Assembly: GCA_964350605.1 (NCBI GenBank)
Contig: CAYGKP010000019.1
Coordinates: forward strand, 1-20,125
DNA length: 20,125 nucleotides
Reading direction: 5' to 3'
Origin: CAYGKP01 sp964350605
GTDB lineage: Bacteria > Bacteroidota > Bacteroidia > Cytophagales > JAAEPT01
In this document: in pieces, positions 1 through 7,313 of the stretch
Numbering within the stretch: the stretch's first letter is position 1
Layout of the letters: each line of letters starts with the position of its first letter
Made by a program: the position numbers and the translations under genes
Notes under the pieces: model-generated
Told to the model about the DNA's origin: nothing
Databases searched by the model: none
Seen by the model: only the letters and a program-made list of their open reading frames with translations

Positions 1-164
1 TCGGGGTCCTGGTCGAAAACCACCAAGCGCCCCCCTTCCAGTTGGCTCAGAATGGCTTTGCTGTGCCCACCGCCCCCAAAGGTGACGTCCACGTACGTGC
101 CGCCGGGCCGGAGCGCAAGCCCCTCCAGGCATTCCTCCAGCATGACGGGCTCGTGGTACTGCAT
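1..164 (-). CDS. rsmH: 16S rRNA (cytosine1402-N4)-methyltransferase RsmH, N-terminal part
   Basis: RsmH (MraW) methylates N4 of C1402 in 16S rRNA using S-adenosylmethionine. The 54 codons present start MQYHEPVM, the family's usual N-terminal motif. They continue into the SAM-binding motif I, YVDVTFGGGGHS, at residues 24-35, and reach an acidic strand end (VVFDQDP). The gene runs off the left edge, so the catalytic part is not visible. The start ATG shares one base with the TGA stop of mraZ, which implies translational coupling within the division and cell-wall cluster. The mraZ-rsmH order is near universal and supports both calls. Confidence 0.93.
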   Translation of the reverse strand, partial: MQYHEPVMLEECLEGLALRPGGTYVDVTFGGGGHSKAILSQLEGGRLVVFDQDP

Positions 165-631
165 CAGGCCTTGGGATGAGGTTGTGGCTGGGGTGCGAGT
201 AGCTTTTCGGCCATCTGGGCCATTTCGTTCCCATCGGAGAGCAGTGCCTCCTCGTAGCGGTCGGGTGACCAGAGCTCCACCCGGTTGCCCATGCCCACCG
301 CAGTGACTTCCCCATTGATGCCCGCGTAGTCCAAGAGGTGCTTTGGGATCAAGAACCGACCGTTCCCATCCAAATCCGCTTCGGCTTGGCCGCGAAAGAA
401 GCTGCGTTGAAAGCGGCGATACTCTTCGTTGAACTCGTTGAGGCCCACCACTTTGGAATAGACCTTCCGCCATTCGATCAGGGGATAGAGCACCAAGCAC
501 GGCTCGAACCCACGCACCAGCATCACCTGCTGCGTCTCGGCCTCGGGCAGCTTGCCCTTGACCCGCGCAGGCAGGACCATGCGGCCCTTTGCGTCGACCT
601 TGCATGCGTATTCGCCGGTGAAAAAACTCAT
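164..631 (-). CDS. mraZ: Transcriptional regulator / division protein MraZ
   Basis: MraZ is an AbrB-fold DNA-binding protein that usually represses its own division/cell-wall operon. This copy has 155 residues, close to the family norm of about 140-155. It shows both duplicated signature motifs: DAKGR at 13-17 within CKVDAKGRMVLPAR, and DGNGR at 88-92 within LDGNGRFLIP. The C-terminal tail is rich in proline and glutamine (APQPQPHPKA). ATG at 631 is chosen because MSFFTGEYACKVDAKGR matches the usual MraZ start; an upstream ATG at 646 is in another frame. The stop overlaps the rsmH start by one base. A promoter and three repeats of the MraZ-box type lie directly upstream, so autoregulation is likely. 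Confidence 0.95.
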   Translation of the reverse strand: MSFFTGEYACKVDAKGRMVLPARVKGKLPEAETQQVMLVRGFEPCLVLYPLIEWRKVYSKVVGLNEFNEEYRRFQRSFFRGQAEADLDGNGRFLIPKHLLDYAGINGEVTAVGMGNRVELWSPDRYEEALLSDGNEMAQMAEKLLAPQPQPHPKA

Positions 632-662
632 TCGATGCTGTGCTCATGGGGCTTACCCTAGA

Positions 663-692
663 CAAAAGTAGCAGAACATAGGGCACAATCAA
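663..692 (-). promoter_or_regulatory. Promoter of mraZ (Bacteroidota -7/-33 type)
   Basis: On the minus strand TACTTTTG (663-670) fits the Bacteroidota -7 consensus TAnnTTTG exactly. A TTG (690-692) lies 19 bases upstream, as expected for the -33 element. Transcription would begin around 655-660, giving mraZ a leader of about 25-30 bases. The -33 element falls within the first unit of the MraZ-type repeats. Confidence 0.7.
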
Positions 693-719
693 CCACTTTC
701 ACCCACTTTCTACCACTTT
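690..719 (-). promoter_or_regulatory. Putative MraZ operator: three tandem 10-bp repeats
   Basis: On the minus strand three adjacent 10-bp units read AAAGTGGTAG, AAAGTGGGTG and AAAGTGGTTG. All share AAAGTGG and keep exactly 10-bp (one helical turn) spacing. In other bacteria MraZ binds several GTGGG/TGGGN repeats spaced by 10 bp upstream of its own gene, and this array sits in the same place. It overlaps the -33 element, which suggests repression by blocking RNA polymerase. Confidence 0.75.
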
Positions 720-794
720 GTGGATAAAACGACACACGAAAACCCACCCCGTTCCCACCGGGCGTCAAGTGCCTGAAAATGAAGAAACTGAGTG

Positions 795-1769
795 CTAGCG
801 GTTGCGCTCGATGGTATACCGTACCAGGGCTTCCAGCGAATCGCGGGACTCGCCAGGGGGCAATTGGTGAAGGTGCGTCATCGCCTCGGCGGCGAACGCT
901 TCCATCTTCTCGATCGCGTAGTCAAGGCCGCCTTTGGCCTTCACAAACTCGATCAGTTTGGCCACCTCCTTGCGCTCCTCATTATGATTCCGAAGGATTC
1001 CGATGGCCCACCGACGCTCCTTCGCCGAGCACTGCGAAAGGGCATGGAGCAAGGGCAAGGTCACCTTCCGTTCGCGGATGTCGATGCCCCGGGGTTTGCC
1101 AATCTGCGCCTCACCGTAATCGAACAAGTCGTCCTTGATCTGGAAGGCCAATCCGACGAGTTCCCCGAAGGTCTGCGCCCGTGAAATGATTTCTTCGTCT
1201 TCGGTCGTCGAAGCCGCCCCTACTGCACAGCAAGACGCAATCAGCGAAGCCGTTTTCTGTCGAATGATCTGGTAATACACCTCCTCGGTGATATCTAAGC
1301 GGCGGGCCTTTTCCATCTGGAGCAGCTCGCCTTCGCTCATCTCGCGCACAGCGGTCGAGACCAATTGCAGCAAGCGGAAATCACCGTTGTCGATCGAAAG
1401 CAACAAGCCCCGCGAGAGCAAATAGTCGCCCACCAAGACGGCAATCTTGTTCTTCCACAGGGCATTGATCGAGAAAAAGCCCCGACGGTAGAGCGAGTTG
1501 TCGACCACGTCATCGTGGACCAACGTGGCGGTATGCAGCAGTTCGATGAGAGCCGCGCCCCGGTAAGTCGGCTCCTTGATGCCCCCCAAGGTTTTGGCCA
1601 TGAGCAGCACGAACATCGGTCGCATCTGTTTCCCTTTGCGGCGCACGATGTAGCGCATGATCCGATCGAGCAAGAAGACGTTGCTCTTCATCGAATCGCG
1701 GAAATACGTCTCGAAACGGCGCATTTCCTCGGCAATGGGGGCCTGGATATCGGAGAGTCTTTGGCCCAT
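795..1769 (-). CDS. Polyprenyl synthetase family protein (long-chain trans-prenyl diphosphate synthase)
   Basis: This enzyme adds isopentenyl diphosphate units to an allylic primer to build a long prenyl diphosphate, probably the menaquinone side chain in this group. Numbering from ATG 1769 (324 aa), visible landmarks are GKQMRP at 46-51, the first Asp-rich motif DDVVD at 86-90 in LVHDDVVD, GDYLLSR, the second motif DDLFD at 213-217, and the IGKPRGID segment after it. A small Ala lies five residues before the first motif, typical of long-chain (IspB/heptaprenyl-type) enzymes. The frame also has a TTG start four codons earlier (1781); I prefer ATG. The chain length of the product cannot be read from sequence with certainty. 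The gene appears to be transcribed alone. Confidence 0.92.
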   Translation of the reverse strand: MGQRLSDIQAPIAEEMRRFETYFRDSMKSNVFLLDRIMRYIVRRKGKQMRPMFVLLMAKTLGGIKEPTYRGAALIELLHTATLVHDDVVDNSLYRRGFFSINALWKNKIAVLVGDYLLSRGLLLSIDNGDFRLLQLVSTAVREMSEGELLQMEKARRLDITEEVYYQIIRQKTASLIASCCAVGAASTTEDEEIISRAQTFGELVGLAFQIKDDLFDYGEAQIGKPRGIDIRERKVTLPLLHALSQCSAKERRWAIGILRNHNEERKEVAKLIEFVKAKGGLDYAIEKMEAFAAEAMTHLHQLPPGESRDSLEALVRYTIERNR

Positions 1770-1871
1770 GGGAGCGCTCAAATATGGCGGCTGAAGGGCG
1801 GTTTTCCTAGATAGCTAACCACTCCCTCGACTAACCCTTCTGATGCCTTAGGGTTTCAAGTTTAGGCAATT

Positions 1872-1901
1872 AAAAAAGCAGCTACCTGGTGGGTAGCTGC
1901 T
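1872..1901 (-). terminator. Rho-independent terminator of the pyk operon
   Basis: On the minus strand a perfect 10-bp stem AGCAGCTACC / GGTAGCTGCT with a 5-base loop (1877-1901) is followed by a run of six T's (1872-1877). It lies just after the stop of the DNRLRE lipoprotein gene and is a textbook intrinsic terminator for the minus-strand operon. Confidence 0.92.
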
Positions 1902-1922
1902 TCAGCTTGGTTCTAGTATTCT

Positions 1923-2666
1923 CTAGTCGTTGTGAGAAACGTGATAATAAATTTCAAGTCTCGGACGCTGAGAAGGCACATCATGATCACTCGAATAAAA
2001 ACTCAAATTGTTATAAAGGCTTGGGCTCTGGAGCATGATCTGAAAACCATAGTTAGTCGAAGGATTCGAGAACTGATCGGAGATCAGATCAGTAACATCA
2101 ACTTTTAACGTCTGGGTGTTGCTTGTGGTCTTTGGAGCAAGCACTTGATTAATCAGATCATACGATGGCTTGGAATTCCAAGTAACTGTCGATTCAGACC
2201 ATGCACTTGTGATTCTTCTCACAGCAAACGAATTATTACCTCCATTGTAATGACCGGGAGAAATGGATGAGGTTACTAAATGGAAAGGTGAATGGCTAGC
2301 GTCAGTGGCCTGGAGAGTCAAGGCCGCCGAATCAATGATTGCATCAGAAGGAAGACCACTCAGATCAAATTGGAAGAGTGCCCAAATCTGATAAAAACTA
2401 CTAGAGGCAGTCCAAGCAGCTACTAGCCCCCAATGCTGGTTCGGTAGGGGCGTATCAATAAGGCTCGGATTGTTCTGCACGTAGGTGTCCATTAGCTCAC
2501 TTCCAGGCTGCAGAATGAGCGTGTCCTGGCAATCAGCATACACTGTATCAGTTACATACAGCGTGTCCACTATAACCGTTGGCTCAGGAGTCACTTCCTC
2601 GCTGGGTGCAAAAAAACAACTGGTCATCAAGAGGATGACTGGGAGGAGGAAAAGTGCACTTTTCAT
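1923..2666 (-). CDS. DNRLRE domain-containing surface lipoprotein
   Basis: This is a predicted lipoprotein of 247 aa. The start ATG 2666 is chosen because it gives a compact signal peptide ending in the lipobox LMTSC, with the lipidated Cys at residue 17; reading further upstream would overlap the M42 gene. After a Thr/Pro-rich linker (about 20-50) comes a DNRLRE-type beta domain. Its visible landmarks are LMDTYVQ, ALFQFDLSGLPSDAIIDSAALTL and VTWNSKPSYD. Such domains occur in secreted carbohydrate-active and adhesion-like proteins; no enzyme active site is visible. It starts 13 bases after the M42 stop, so it is probably co-transcribed. Sampled rows are near 40% GC against about 65% in the next gene, and Asn/Ser use is high, suggesting recent acquisition or relaxed codon selection. 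Confidence 0.85.
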   Translation of the reverse strand: MKSALFLLPVILLMTSCFFAPSEEVTPEPTVIVDTLYVTDTVYADCQDTLILQPGSELMDTYVQNNPSLIDTPLPNQHWGLVAAWTASSSFYQIWALFQFDLSGLPSDAIIDSAALTLQATDASHSPFHLVTSSISPGHYNGGNNSFAVRRITSAWSESTVTWNSKPSYDLINQVLAPKTTSNTQTLKVDVTDLISDQFSNPSTNYGFQIMLQSPSLYNNLSFYSSDHDVPSQRPRLEIYYHVSHND

Positions 2667-2679
2667 TATTTCGGATTTG

Positions 2680-3717
2680 CTACCCGATTTCGGGAATTCT
2701 GTCCAACGACGCAACAAGTAATTTAATTGTGCTTAAAATATCTTCCGAATGGCACATCTCGATGGTCTGGTGAATGTGCCGGGTCGGGATCGACAGCGCA
2801 CCTGTAATCGCCCCTTCCGTGGCCATGCGCTGAATGCCCGCCGTATCGGTCCCCCCAGCAGTCAGGATTTCCGGTTGCCAAGTGATGCCTTTCGCATCCG
2901 CAGTTTTTTTCAAGTAGGCCACCATCCGCTGGTCGGCAATGGCCGAGGAGTCCATGATTTTGATGGCACAGCCTTTCCCCAGTTCGGTGATCCGCTCGCG
3001 CGCGGCGGCAGAAGGCACATCGAAGGCGATGGTCGTATCCAGGGCAATCCCAAAGTCCGGCGAAATGTGGTGGGCCGCCACCTGAACCCCGCGCAAGCCG
3101 ACCTCCTCCTGGACGGTAAAGACCGCGTAGGTGTCGTAGGCCGGGGTTTTCATCGCGCGAAGTGCTTCGATTAGGACATAGACCGAAATGCGGTTGTCGA
3201 GCGATTTGCTCATCACGCAATCGCCCATTTTCTCAAGCGAACCGACCCGAGTGATCGAATCGCCAACCGCGACCAGCTCCTTGACCTTCTCGACCGGGAG
3301 GCCCAAGTCGATGAAGAAATCCGTGGTTTCGGGCATCTTCTTTCGGTCCTCAGCACTCATCACGTGGATGGGCTTGGTACCGAGTACGCCCAGCAGATTC
3401 TCGCGCCCGTGAACGATCACGCGCTGAGACGACAAGGTTTTCGGATCAAACCCCCCTAGGGTATGAAACCGTACGAACCCACCCTCGTCGATGTGCGTGA
3501 CCACGAAGCCGATCTCATCCATGTGAGCGGCCAGCATGACCTTCTTGTCCGACGAGCGACCTTCTCTAAAGGCAATCAAGTTGCCCATGCCGTCGATGCG
3601 AATCTGATCAGCATGCTCCTCCACCTCGGCTTGCACCAAGGCGCGGATGCGGTCCTCAAAACCGGGCGCACCCGGCGTTTGGGTGATCCGCTCCAGCAAA
3701 GACCAGTCGATCGTCAT
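2680..3717 (-). CDS. M42 family metalloaminopeptidase
   Basis: A 345-aa cytosolic peptidase of the M42 (PepA/TET, glutamyl aminopeptidase-like) family, which usually forms large self-compartmentalised complexes and trims short peptides. The di-metal site can be followed: H65 and D67 in AAHMDEIGF, the bridging D174 in KSLDNR, the general base E204 and ligand E205 in VQEEVGLRG, D227 in IALD, and H316 in IPTRHIHQ. The AGGTDTAG segment (287-294) is also typical. The length is normal and no catalytic residue is missing. It begins 10 bases after the pyk stop and precedes the lipoprotein gene by 13 bases, so it lies in the middle of a four-gene minus-strand operon. M42 members were once called cellulases or endoglucanases; that old name should not be applied. 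Confidence 0.94.
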   Translation of the reverse strand: MTIDWSLLERITQTPGAPGFEDRIRALVQAEVEEHADQIRIDGMGNLIAFREGRSSDKKVMLAAHMDEIGFVVTHIDEGGFVRFHTLGGFDPKTLSSQRVIVHGRENLLGVLGTKPIHVMSAEDRKKMPETTDFFIDLGLPVEKVKELVAVGDSITRVGSLEKMGDCVMSKSLDNRISVYVLIEALRAMKTPAYDTYAVFTVQEEVGLRGVQVAAHHISPDFGIALDTTIAFDVPSAAARERITELGKGCAIKIMDSSAIADQRMVAYLKKTADAKGITWQPEILTAGGTDTAGIQRMATEGAITGALSIPTRHIHQTIEMCHSEDILSTIKLLVASLDRIPEIG

Positions 3718-3727
3718 CGGAAATCGA

Positions 3728-5158
3728 CTACTCGACCGGTCCGATTTTCAGGGTATTGGTGTGACCACCACGCCAAACAGGCGAGCTCGCGGTGTTGACC
3801 ACCACGTCGCCCTTCTTCAGGTAGCCTTTGTCTACCAAGAACTTTTTGGTGTCTTCCACGGTGTCGTCCATCGACTCGGCTTTGTCCCAAGCAAAGGCAC
3901 GCACGCCCCAGATCAGCGAAAGCTGTGTGACGAGTTTCGGGTCCGCGCTGAAGATGAAGATCTGCGACTTGGGGCGGTGCTTGGCCATTTGGTAGGCCGT
4001 ATAACCGCTTCCTGTCATCCCTACAAGGGCTTTCGCCTCGGTAAACTCGGCCAACCGACAGGCCGAGTACAGCAGACTGTCGTTCACCTTGGTGCGCGAG
4101 GTCTCGTCAATCTTGTCGAATTTCTCGTAGATGTGCGGTGTCGCTTCGATTTCCTGGATGATGCGGGTCATCGAAAGCACCGCCTGCTCGGGGAAGTCGC
4201 CCGAAGCCGATTCGGCCGAAAGCATGACCACGTCCGTGCCATCGAGGATGGCGTTGGCCACGTCGTTGGTTTCCGCACGGGTGGGGCGCGGATTGGTGGT
4301 CATCGACTCGAGCATCTGAGTGGCCACGATGACTGGTTTGCCCGCTTCGTTACACTTACGGATCAGCTCTTTTTGGATCATCGGCACCTTCGCGGCGTCG
4401 ATCTCAACGCCCAAGTCGCCGCGAGCCACCATGACCGCATCGGTAGCGGCCACCACTTCGTCCATGTTCTTGATGGCCTCCGGCTTCTCGACCTTGGCGA
4501 TCATCTTACATTTCTTCCCGCTCTTGTCGATCAGCTTGCGCAGGGCCAACAAATCAGCCGCCTCGCGAACGAAGGAAAGGGCGATCCAGTCGACCTCTTG
4601 CTCCAAACCGAACTGCAAATCCTTAAGATCCTTCTCGGTCAAGCAAGGCTCGGAAATCTTGGTGCTGGGCAGGTTGATGCCCTTGCGGCTCTTCAAGGTG
4701 CCGCCGAAGACCACTTCGGCTTTCACCGTTTTTCCGTCGGTGGAAATGACTTTCAATTCCAAGTTTCCGTCGTCGATCAGGATTTGATCGCCCGCCACCA
4801 CGTCCTTGGCAATGGTCTTGTAGGTGGTCGAAATGCGCGAAGCGTCGCCTTCAAAGTCGCCCGCTTCGATCTCGATTTTGTCGCCCTCCTTGATGGGCAC
4901 ACCGCCATCCTTCACTTGGTTGACCCGAATTTTCGGGCCCTGAAGGTCTTGGAGCAGCGAAATGTCCGCGCCGAACTCGGCGTTGATTTCGCGGACCCAG
5001 TCGATGGTTTTCTTGTGGTCCTCGTGCGTTCCGTGCGAGAAATTCAGTCGAAAGATGTTGGCACCAGCTTGGTATAGCTTGATGAGCATCTCCTTGCTGC
5101 GCGAGGCGGGCCCGACAGTGGCGATGATTTTGGTCTTCTTCTGCGGTACGCGCATCAT
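3728..5158 (-). CDS. pyk: Pyruvate kinase
   Basis: Converts phosphoenolpyruvate and ADP to pyruvate and ATP, the last step of glycolysis. From ATG 5158 it has 476 aa, normal for bacterial Pyk. Landmarks are KKTKIIATVGPAS near the start, RLNFSHG (37-43), LQGPKIRV, the active-site stretch AKVEKPEA with catalytic Lys at about 222, ARGDLGVE (245-252) and KPVIVATQMLESM. A second ATG follows immediately (5155), and an in-frame TTG at 5176 would overlap the upstream gene; ATG 5158 leaves a 10-base gap. Its position next to the IPExxxVDY gene and near acpP-fabF-rnc is a conserved Bacteroidota arrangement. The C-terminal regulatory domain is present; no truncation is seen. Confidence 0.97.
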   Translation of the reverse strand: MMRVPQKKTKIIATVGPASRSKEMLIKLYQAGANIFRLNFSHGTHEDHKKTIDWVREINAEFGADISLLQDLQGPKIRVNQVKDGGVPIKEGDKIEIEAGDFEGDASRISTTYKTIAKDVVAGDQILIDDGNLELKVISTDGKTVKAEVVFGGTLKSRKGINLPSTKISEPCLTEKDLKDLQFGLEQEVDWIALSFVREAADLLALRKLIDKSGKKCKMIAKVEKPEAIKNMDEVVAATDAVMVARGDLGVEIDAAKVPMIQKELIRKCNEAGKPVIVATQMLESMTTNPRPTRAETNDVANAILDGTDVVMLSAESASGDFPEQAVLSMTRIIQEIEATPHIYEKFDKIDETSRTKVNDSLLYSACRLAEFTEAKALVGMTGSGYTAYQMAKHRPKSQIFIFSADPKLVTQLSLIWGVRAFAWDKAESMDDTVEDTKKFLVDKGYLKKGDVVVNTASSPVWRGGHTNTLKIGPVE

Positions 5159-5168
5159 TTCGGTGGGG

Positions 5169-5594
5169 TTAGGCAAGCAAATTGGCTTTGGAGGGAAGAT
5201 CGTCCAAATCGAGCGATTGTGCCCATTGGAGATCGGGTAAAGTTTTCACTTTCGAGAGGTAAGTTCCAAGCTGGTCTTGGATTTCCTCGCCCTCGAGCAA
5301 AAGCAAGTAATCGTACTGCTTGGCTTCGGGCAGCAAATGAGCGGGTCGATCCCCCTGCCCATCGACCGACCGGTTGCGCCACAGCCGCCAGAGGCTGGCC
5401 TCGGTCTGGTACTCGTAATGAAGGAAAAACGACTGGCCCGATTTGCCCTCCACAGCCCAGTCCTCGGCGGCCTCAAATGACAGCCCAAGCAGGTCGTTTA
5501 GCTGCCATGCGACGCGGTGCGAACGGAGCCCGCAGGTCAATCCGAGGACCGCAAAGTCGAAATCGAGGGGGAGATCAAGTGTTAATTTGGCCAT
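5169..5594 (-). CDS. IPExxxVDY family protein
   Basis: A 141-aa protein of unknown function belonging to the Bacteroidota family named after an IPExxxVDY motif; here the motif reads LPEAKQYDY at 88-96, followed by the usual LLLLEGEE. It starts MAKLTLDLPLDFDF, with no signal peptide or membrane segment, so it is probably cytosolic. ATG 5594 is preferred over an in-frame upstream start at 5672, which would run into the acpP promoter region and adds no family-like sequence. The gene is divergent from acpP and leads the operon with pyk. This location between pyk and the acpP-fabF-rnc block is what the family normally shows and is a major part of the identification. Confidence 0.85.
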   Translation of the reverse strand: MAKLTLDLPLDFDFAVLGLTCGLRSHRVAWQLNDLLGLSFEAAEDWAVEGKSGQSFFLHYEYQTEASLWRLWRNRSVDGQGDRPAHLLPEAKQYDYLLLLEGEEIQDQLGTYLSKVKTLPDLQWAQSLDLDDLPSKANLLA

Positions 5595-5628
5595 CTGAGG
5601 GCTGTTTGGGCGTTTGCTGTGATTCGTT

Positions 5629-5659
5629 TTGCCAAAGTTGGGGGAAGTCTCTTTCTTTG
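5629..5659 (+). promoter_or_regulatory. Possible acpP promoter
   Basis: A TTG (5629-5631, within TTTTG) and TTTCTTTG (5652-5659) are separated by 20 bases. The second element differs from the Bacteroidota -7 consensus TAnnTTTG at one position (T for A). It would place the start of transcription about 20 bases before the acpP ATG. This is a weak match, supported mainly by spacing and location in the short divergent region. Confidence 0.38.
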
Positions 5660-5684
5660 CGCCATCGACCAAAAGGACACGATA

Positions 5685-5921
5685 ATGTCAGAGATTGCTG
5701 AAAAAGTCAAAGGGATCATCATTGAGAAACTAGGTGTAGAAGAGTCTGAGGTGACCCCAGAGGCCAGCTTCACAAGCGACTTGGGCGCCGACTCGCTCGA
5801 CACCGTAGAACTCATCATGGAATTCGAGAAAGAATTCAATATCTCGATTCCCGACGAACAAGCCGAGAAAATCCAGACCGTAGGCCAATCCATTGCCTAC
5901 CTGGAACAGAACGTCAAGTAA
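5685..5921 (+). CDS. acpP: Acyl carrier protein
   Basis: The 78-aa acidic carrier holds growing fatty acyl chains as thioesters on a 4'-phosphopantetheine arm. The attachment site is Ser37 in LGADSLDTVELI (33-44), exactly the ACP signature. Start MSEIAEKVKGIIIEKL matches standard ACPs. An in-frame upstream ATG at 5619 would add 22 residues with no counterpart in the family, so ATG 5685 is chosen. It is followed by a strong hairpin and then fabF, its partner in chain elongation. The acpP-fabF-rnc order is typical of Bacteroidota and of many other bacteria. Confidence 0.98.
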   Translation: MSEIAEKVKGIIIEKLGVEESEVTPEASFTSDLGADSLDTVELIMEFEKEFNISIPDEQAEKIQTVGQSIAYLEQNVK

Positions 5922-5951
5922 CATCGGGGATTTCGATAGATCCCAAAACCC

Positions 5952-5986
5952 AGAAGGGCTGCCCCATGGCAGCCCTTCTTTACTTT
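5952..5986 (+). terminator. Intrinsic terminator or attenuator between acpP and fabF
   Basis: A perfect 12-bp stem AGAAGGGCTGCC / GGCAGCCCTTCT with a 4-base loop (5952-5979) is followed by TTACTTT. It lies 30 bases after the acpP stop. The T tract is broken by A and C, so termination may be partial, letting some transcripts continue into fabF. Confidence 0.8.
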
Positions 5987-6033
5987 CCCCCTCGCGCTAG
6001 CTGAGGGGAGTACTGGGATTCCGCCCATCCTCT

Positions 6034-6041
6034 TACCTTTG
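6034..6041 (+). promoter_or_regulatory. Likely -7 element of a fabF promoter
   Basis: TACCTTTG matches TAnnTTTG exactly and ends five bases before the fabF ATG at 6047. No clear TTG is seen at the -33 position (a CTG at 6013-6015 is the closest). If used, the transcript would start at or within a few bases of the ATG, giving a nearly leaderless mRNA. Confidence 0.5.
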
Positions 6042-6046
6042 CTACC

Positions 6047-7309
6047 ATGTCACAACGTCGCGTAGTCATTACCGGCATGGGCGCCATCACGCCCCTCGGA
6101 AATTCGGTCGAAGCCTATTTCAATGGCCTTCGGGAAGGAAAAAGCGGAGCCGCTCCGATTGAATCCTTCGATACCGAGAAGTTCAAAACAAAATTTGCCT
6201 GCGAGGTAAAGGGCTTTGACCCAGCCGAGCACAGCATGGAAAAGAAGGAGGCGCGCAAGATCGACCCCTTCGTCCAGTACGCCATTGCGGCCTCAAGCCA
6301 GGCGGTGGCCGATTCGGGAGTGACCGAGGCAGCCAACTTCGATGCGGACCGCGTCGGAGTGATTTGGGGCAGCGGCATCGGCGGCATCCAAACCTTCCAA
6401 CAAGAGGTATCCCAATACGCCCAAGGCGATGGCACTCCCCGATTGAGCCCGTTCTTCATCGTGAAGATGATCATCGACATGTCTTCGGGGCTCATTTCGA
6501 TCCGTCATGGCCTGCGTGGACCCAACTTCTCGACCGTTTCGGCCTGTGCCTCGTCGACCAACGCATTGATTGATGCCTTCAACTACGTACGCTGGGGCAT
6601 GGCGGACGCCATGGTCACTGGCGGATCAGAAGCAGCGATCAACGAGGTGTCCATTGGCGGGTTCAGCTCGATCAAGGCCCTCTCGGAACGCAACGACGAC
6701 CCCGCAACCGCCTCGCGACCCTTCGACGTAGACCGGGATGGTTTCGTGATGGGCGAGGGTGCTGGTGCCCTGATTTTTGAAGAACTGGAGCACGCCAAAG
6801 CGCGTGGTGCGAAAATCTATGCGGAAGTCTTAGGCGGCGGCATGTCGGCAGATGGCTATCACATGACCGCGCCACACCCCGAGGGGTTGGGGGCGCTCAA
6901 CGTGATGAAAAACTGCCTGCGCGATGCGAAGATGAACGCCGACCAGATCGATTACGTGAACGTACACGGCACCTCAACGCCCTTAGGCGATGTCGCTGAA
7001 CTGAAGGCGGTCACGGCTGTCTTTGGCGACCATGCCTACAAATTGAACGTCTCCTCGACCAAGTCCATGACCGGTCACCTGTTGGGTGGTGCGGGCGCGA
7101 TCGAGGCGCTGGCCTGCGTGCTGGCGGTGCGCGAGAACTTGATTCCGCCCACTATCAACCATTTCACCGACGATCCTGAGATCGACGCGAAGCTCAACCT
7201 GACCTTCAACGCCGCGCAGGAGCGCGAAGTGAAGTTCGCCTTGAGCAACACCTTTGGGTTCGGGGGGCACAACGCCTCGGTGATTCTGGGCAAGTTCAAC
7301 GAATCGTAG
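6047..7309 (+). CDS. fabF: Beta-ketoacyl-ACP synthase II
   Basis: Condenses malonyl-ACP with acyl-ACP during fatty acid elongation. The 420-aa protein has the complete Cys-His-His active site: C167 in STVSACASSTNAL, H307 in VNVHGTSTPLGD, and H344 in KSMTGHLLGGAG, with the conserved K339. The C-terminal GFGGHNAS (405-411) and N-terminal RRVVITGMGAITPLG are standard for FabF. Length is normal. It follows acpP, whose product is its substrate carrier, and is separated from it by a hairpin and its own -7 element. The rnc reading frame begins four bases after its stop, so fabF and rnc are surely co-transcribed. Confidence 0.97.
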   Translation: MSQRRVVITGMGAITPLGNSVEAYFNGLREGKSGAAPIESFDTEKFKTKFACEVKGFDPAEHSMEKKEARKIDPFVQYAIAASSQAVADSGVTEAANFDADRVGVIWGSGIGGIQTFQQEVSQYAQGDGTPRLSPFFIVKMIIDMSSGLISIRHGLRGPNFSTVSACASSTNALIDAFNYVRWGMADAMVTGGSEAAINEVSIGGFSSIKALSERNDDPATASRPFDVDRDGFVMGEGAGALIFEELEHAKARGAKIYAEVLGGGMSADGYHMTAPHPEGLGALNVMKNCLRDAKMNADQIDYVNVHGTSTPLGDVAELKAVTAVFGDHAYKLNVSSTKSMTGHLLGGAGAIEALACVLAVRENLIPPTINHFTDDPEIDAKLNLTFNAAQEREVKFALSNTFGFGGHNASVILGKFNES

Positions 7310-7313
7310 GTTC

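Noticed and set aside
3647..5077. A 476-codon open frame on the plus strand opposite pyk.
   Set aside because: It is antisense to a complete pyruvate kinase with all its motifs. Long antisense frames are expected in GC-rich codons, and its His/Asp/Leu-rich translation matches no domain I know.
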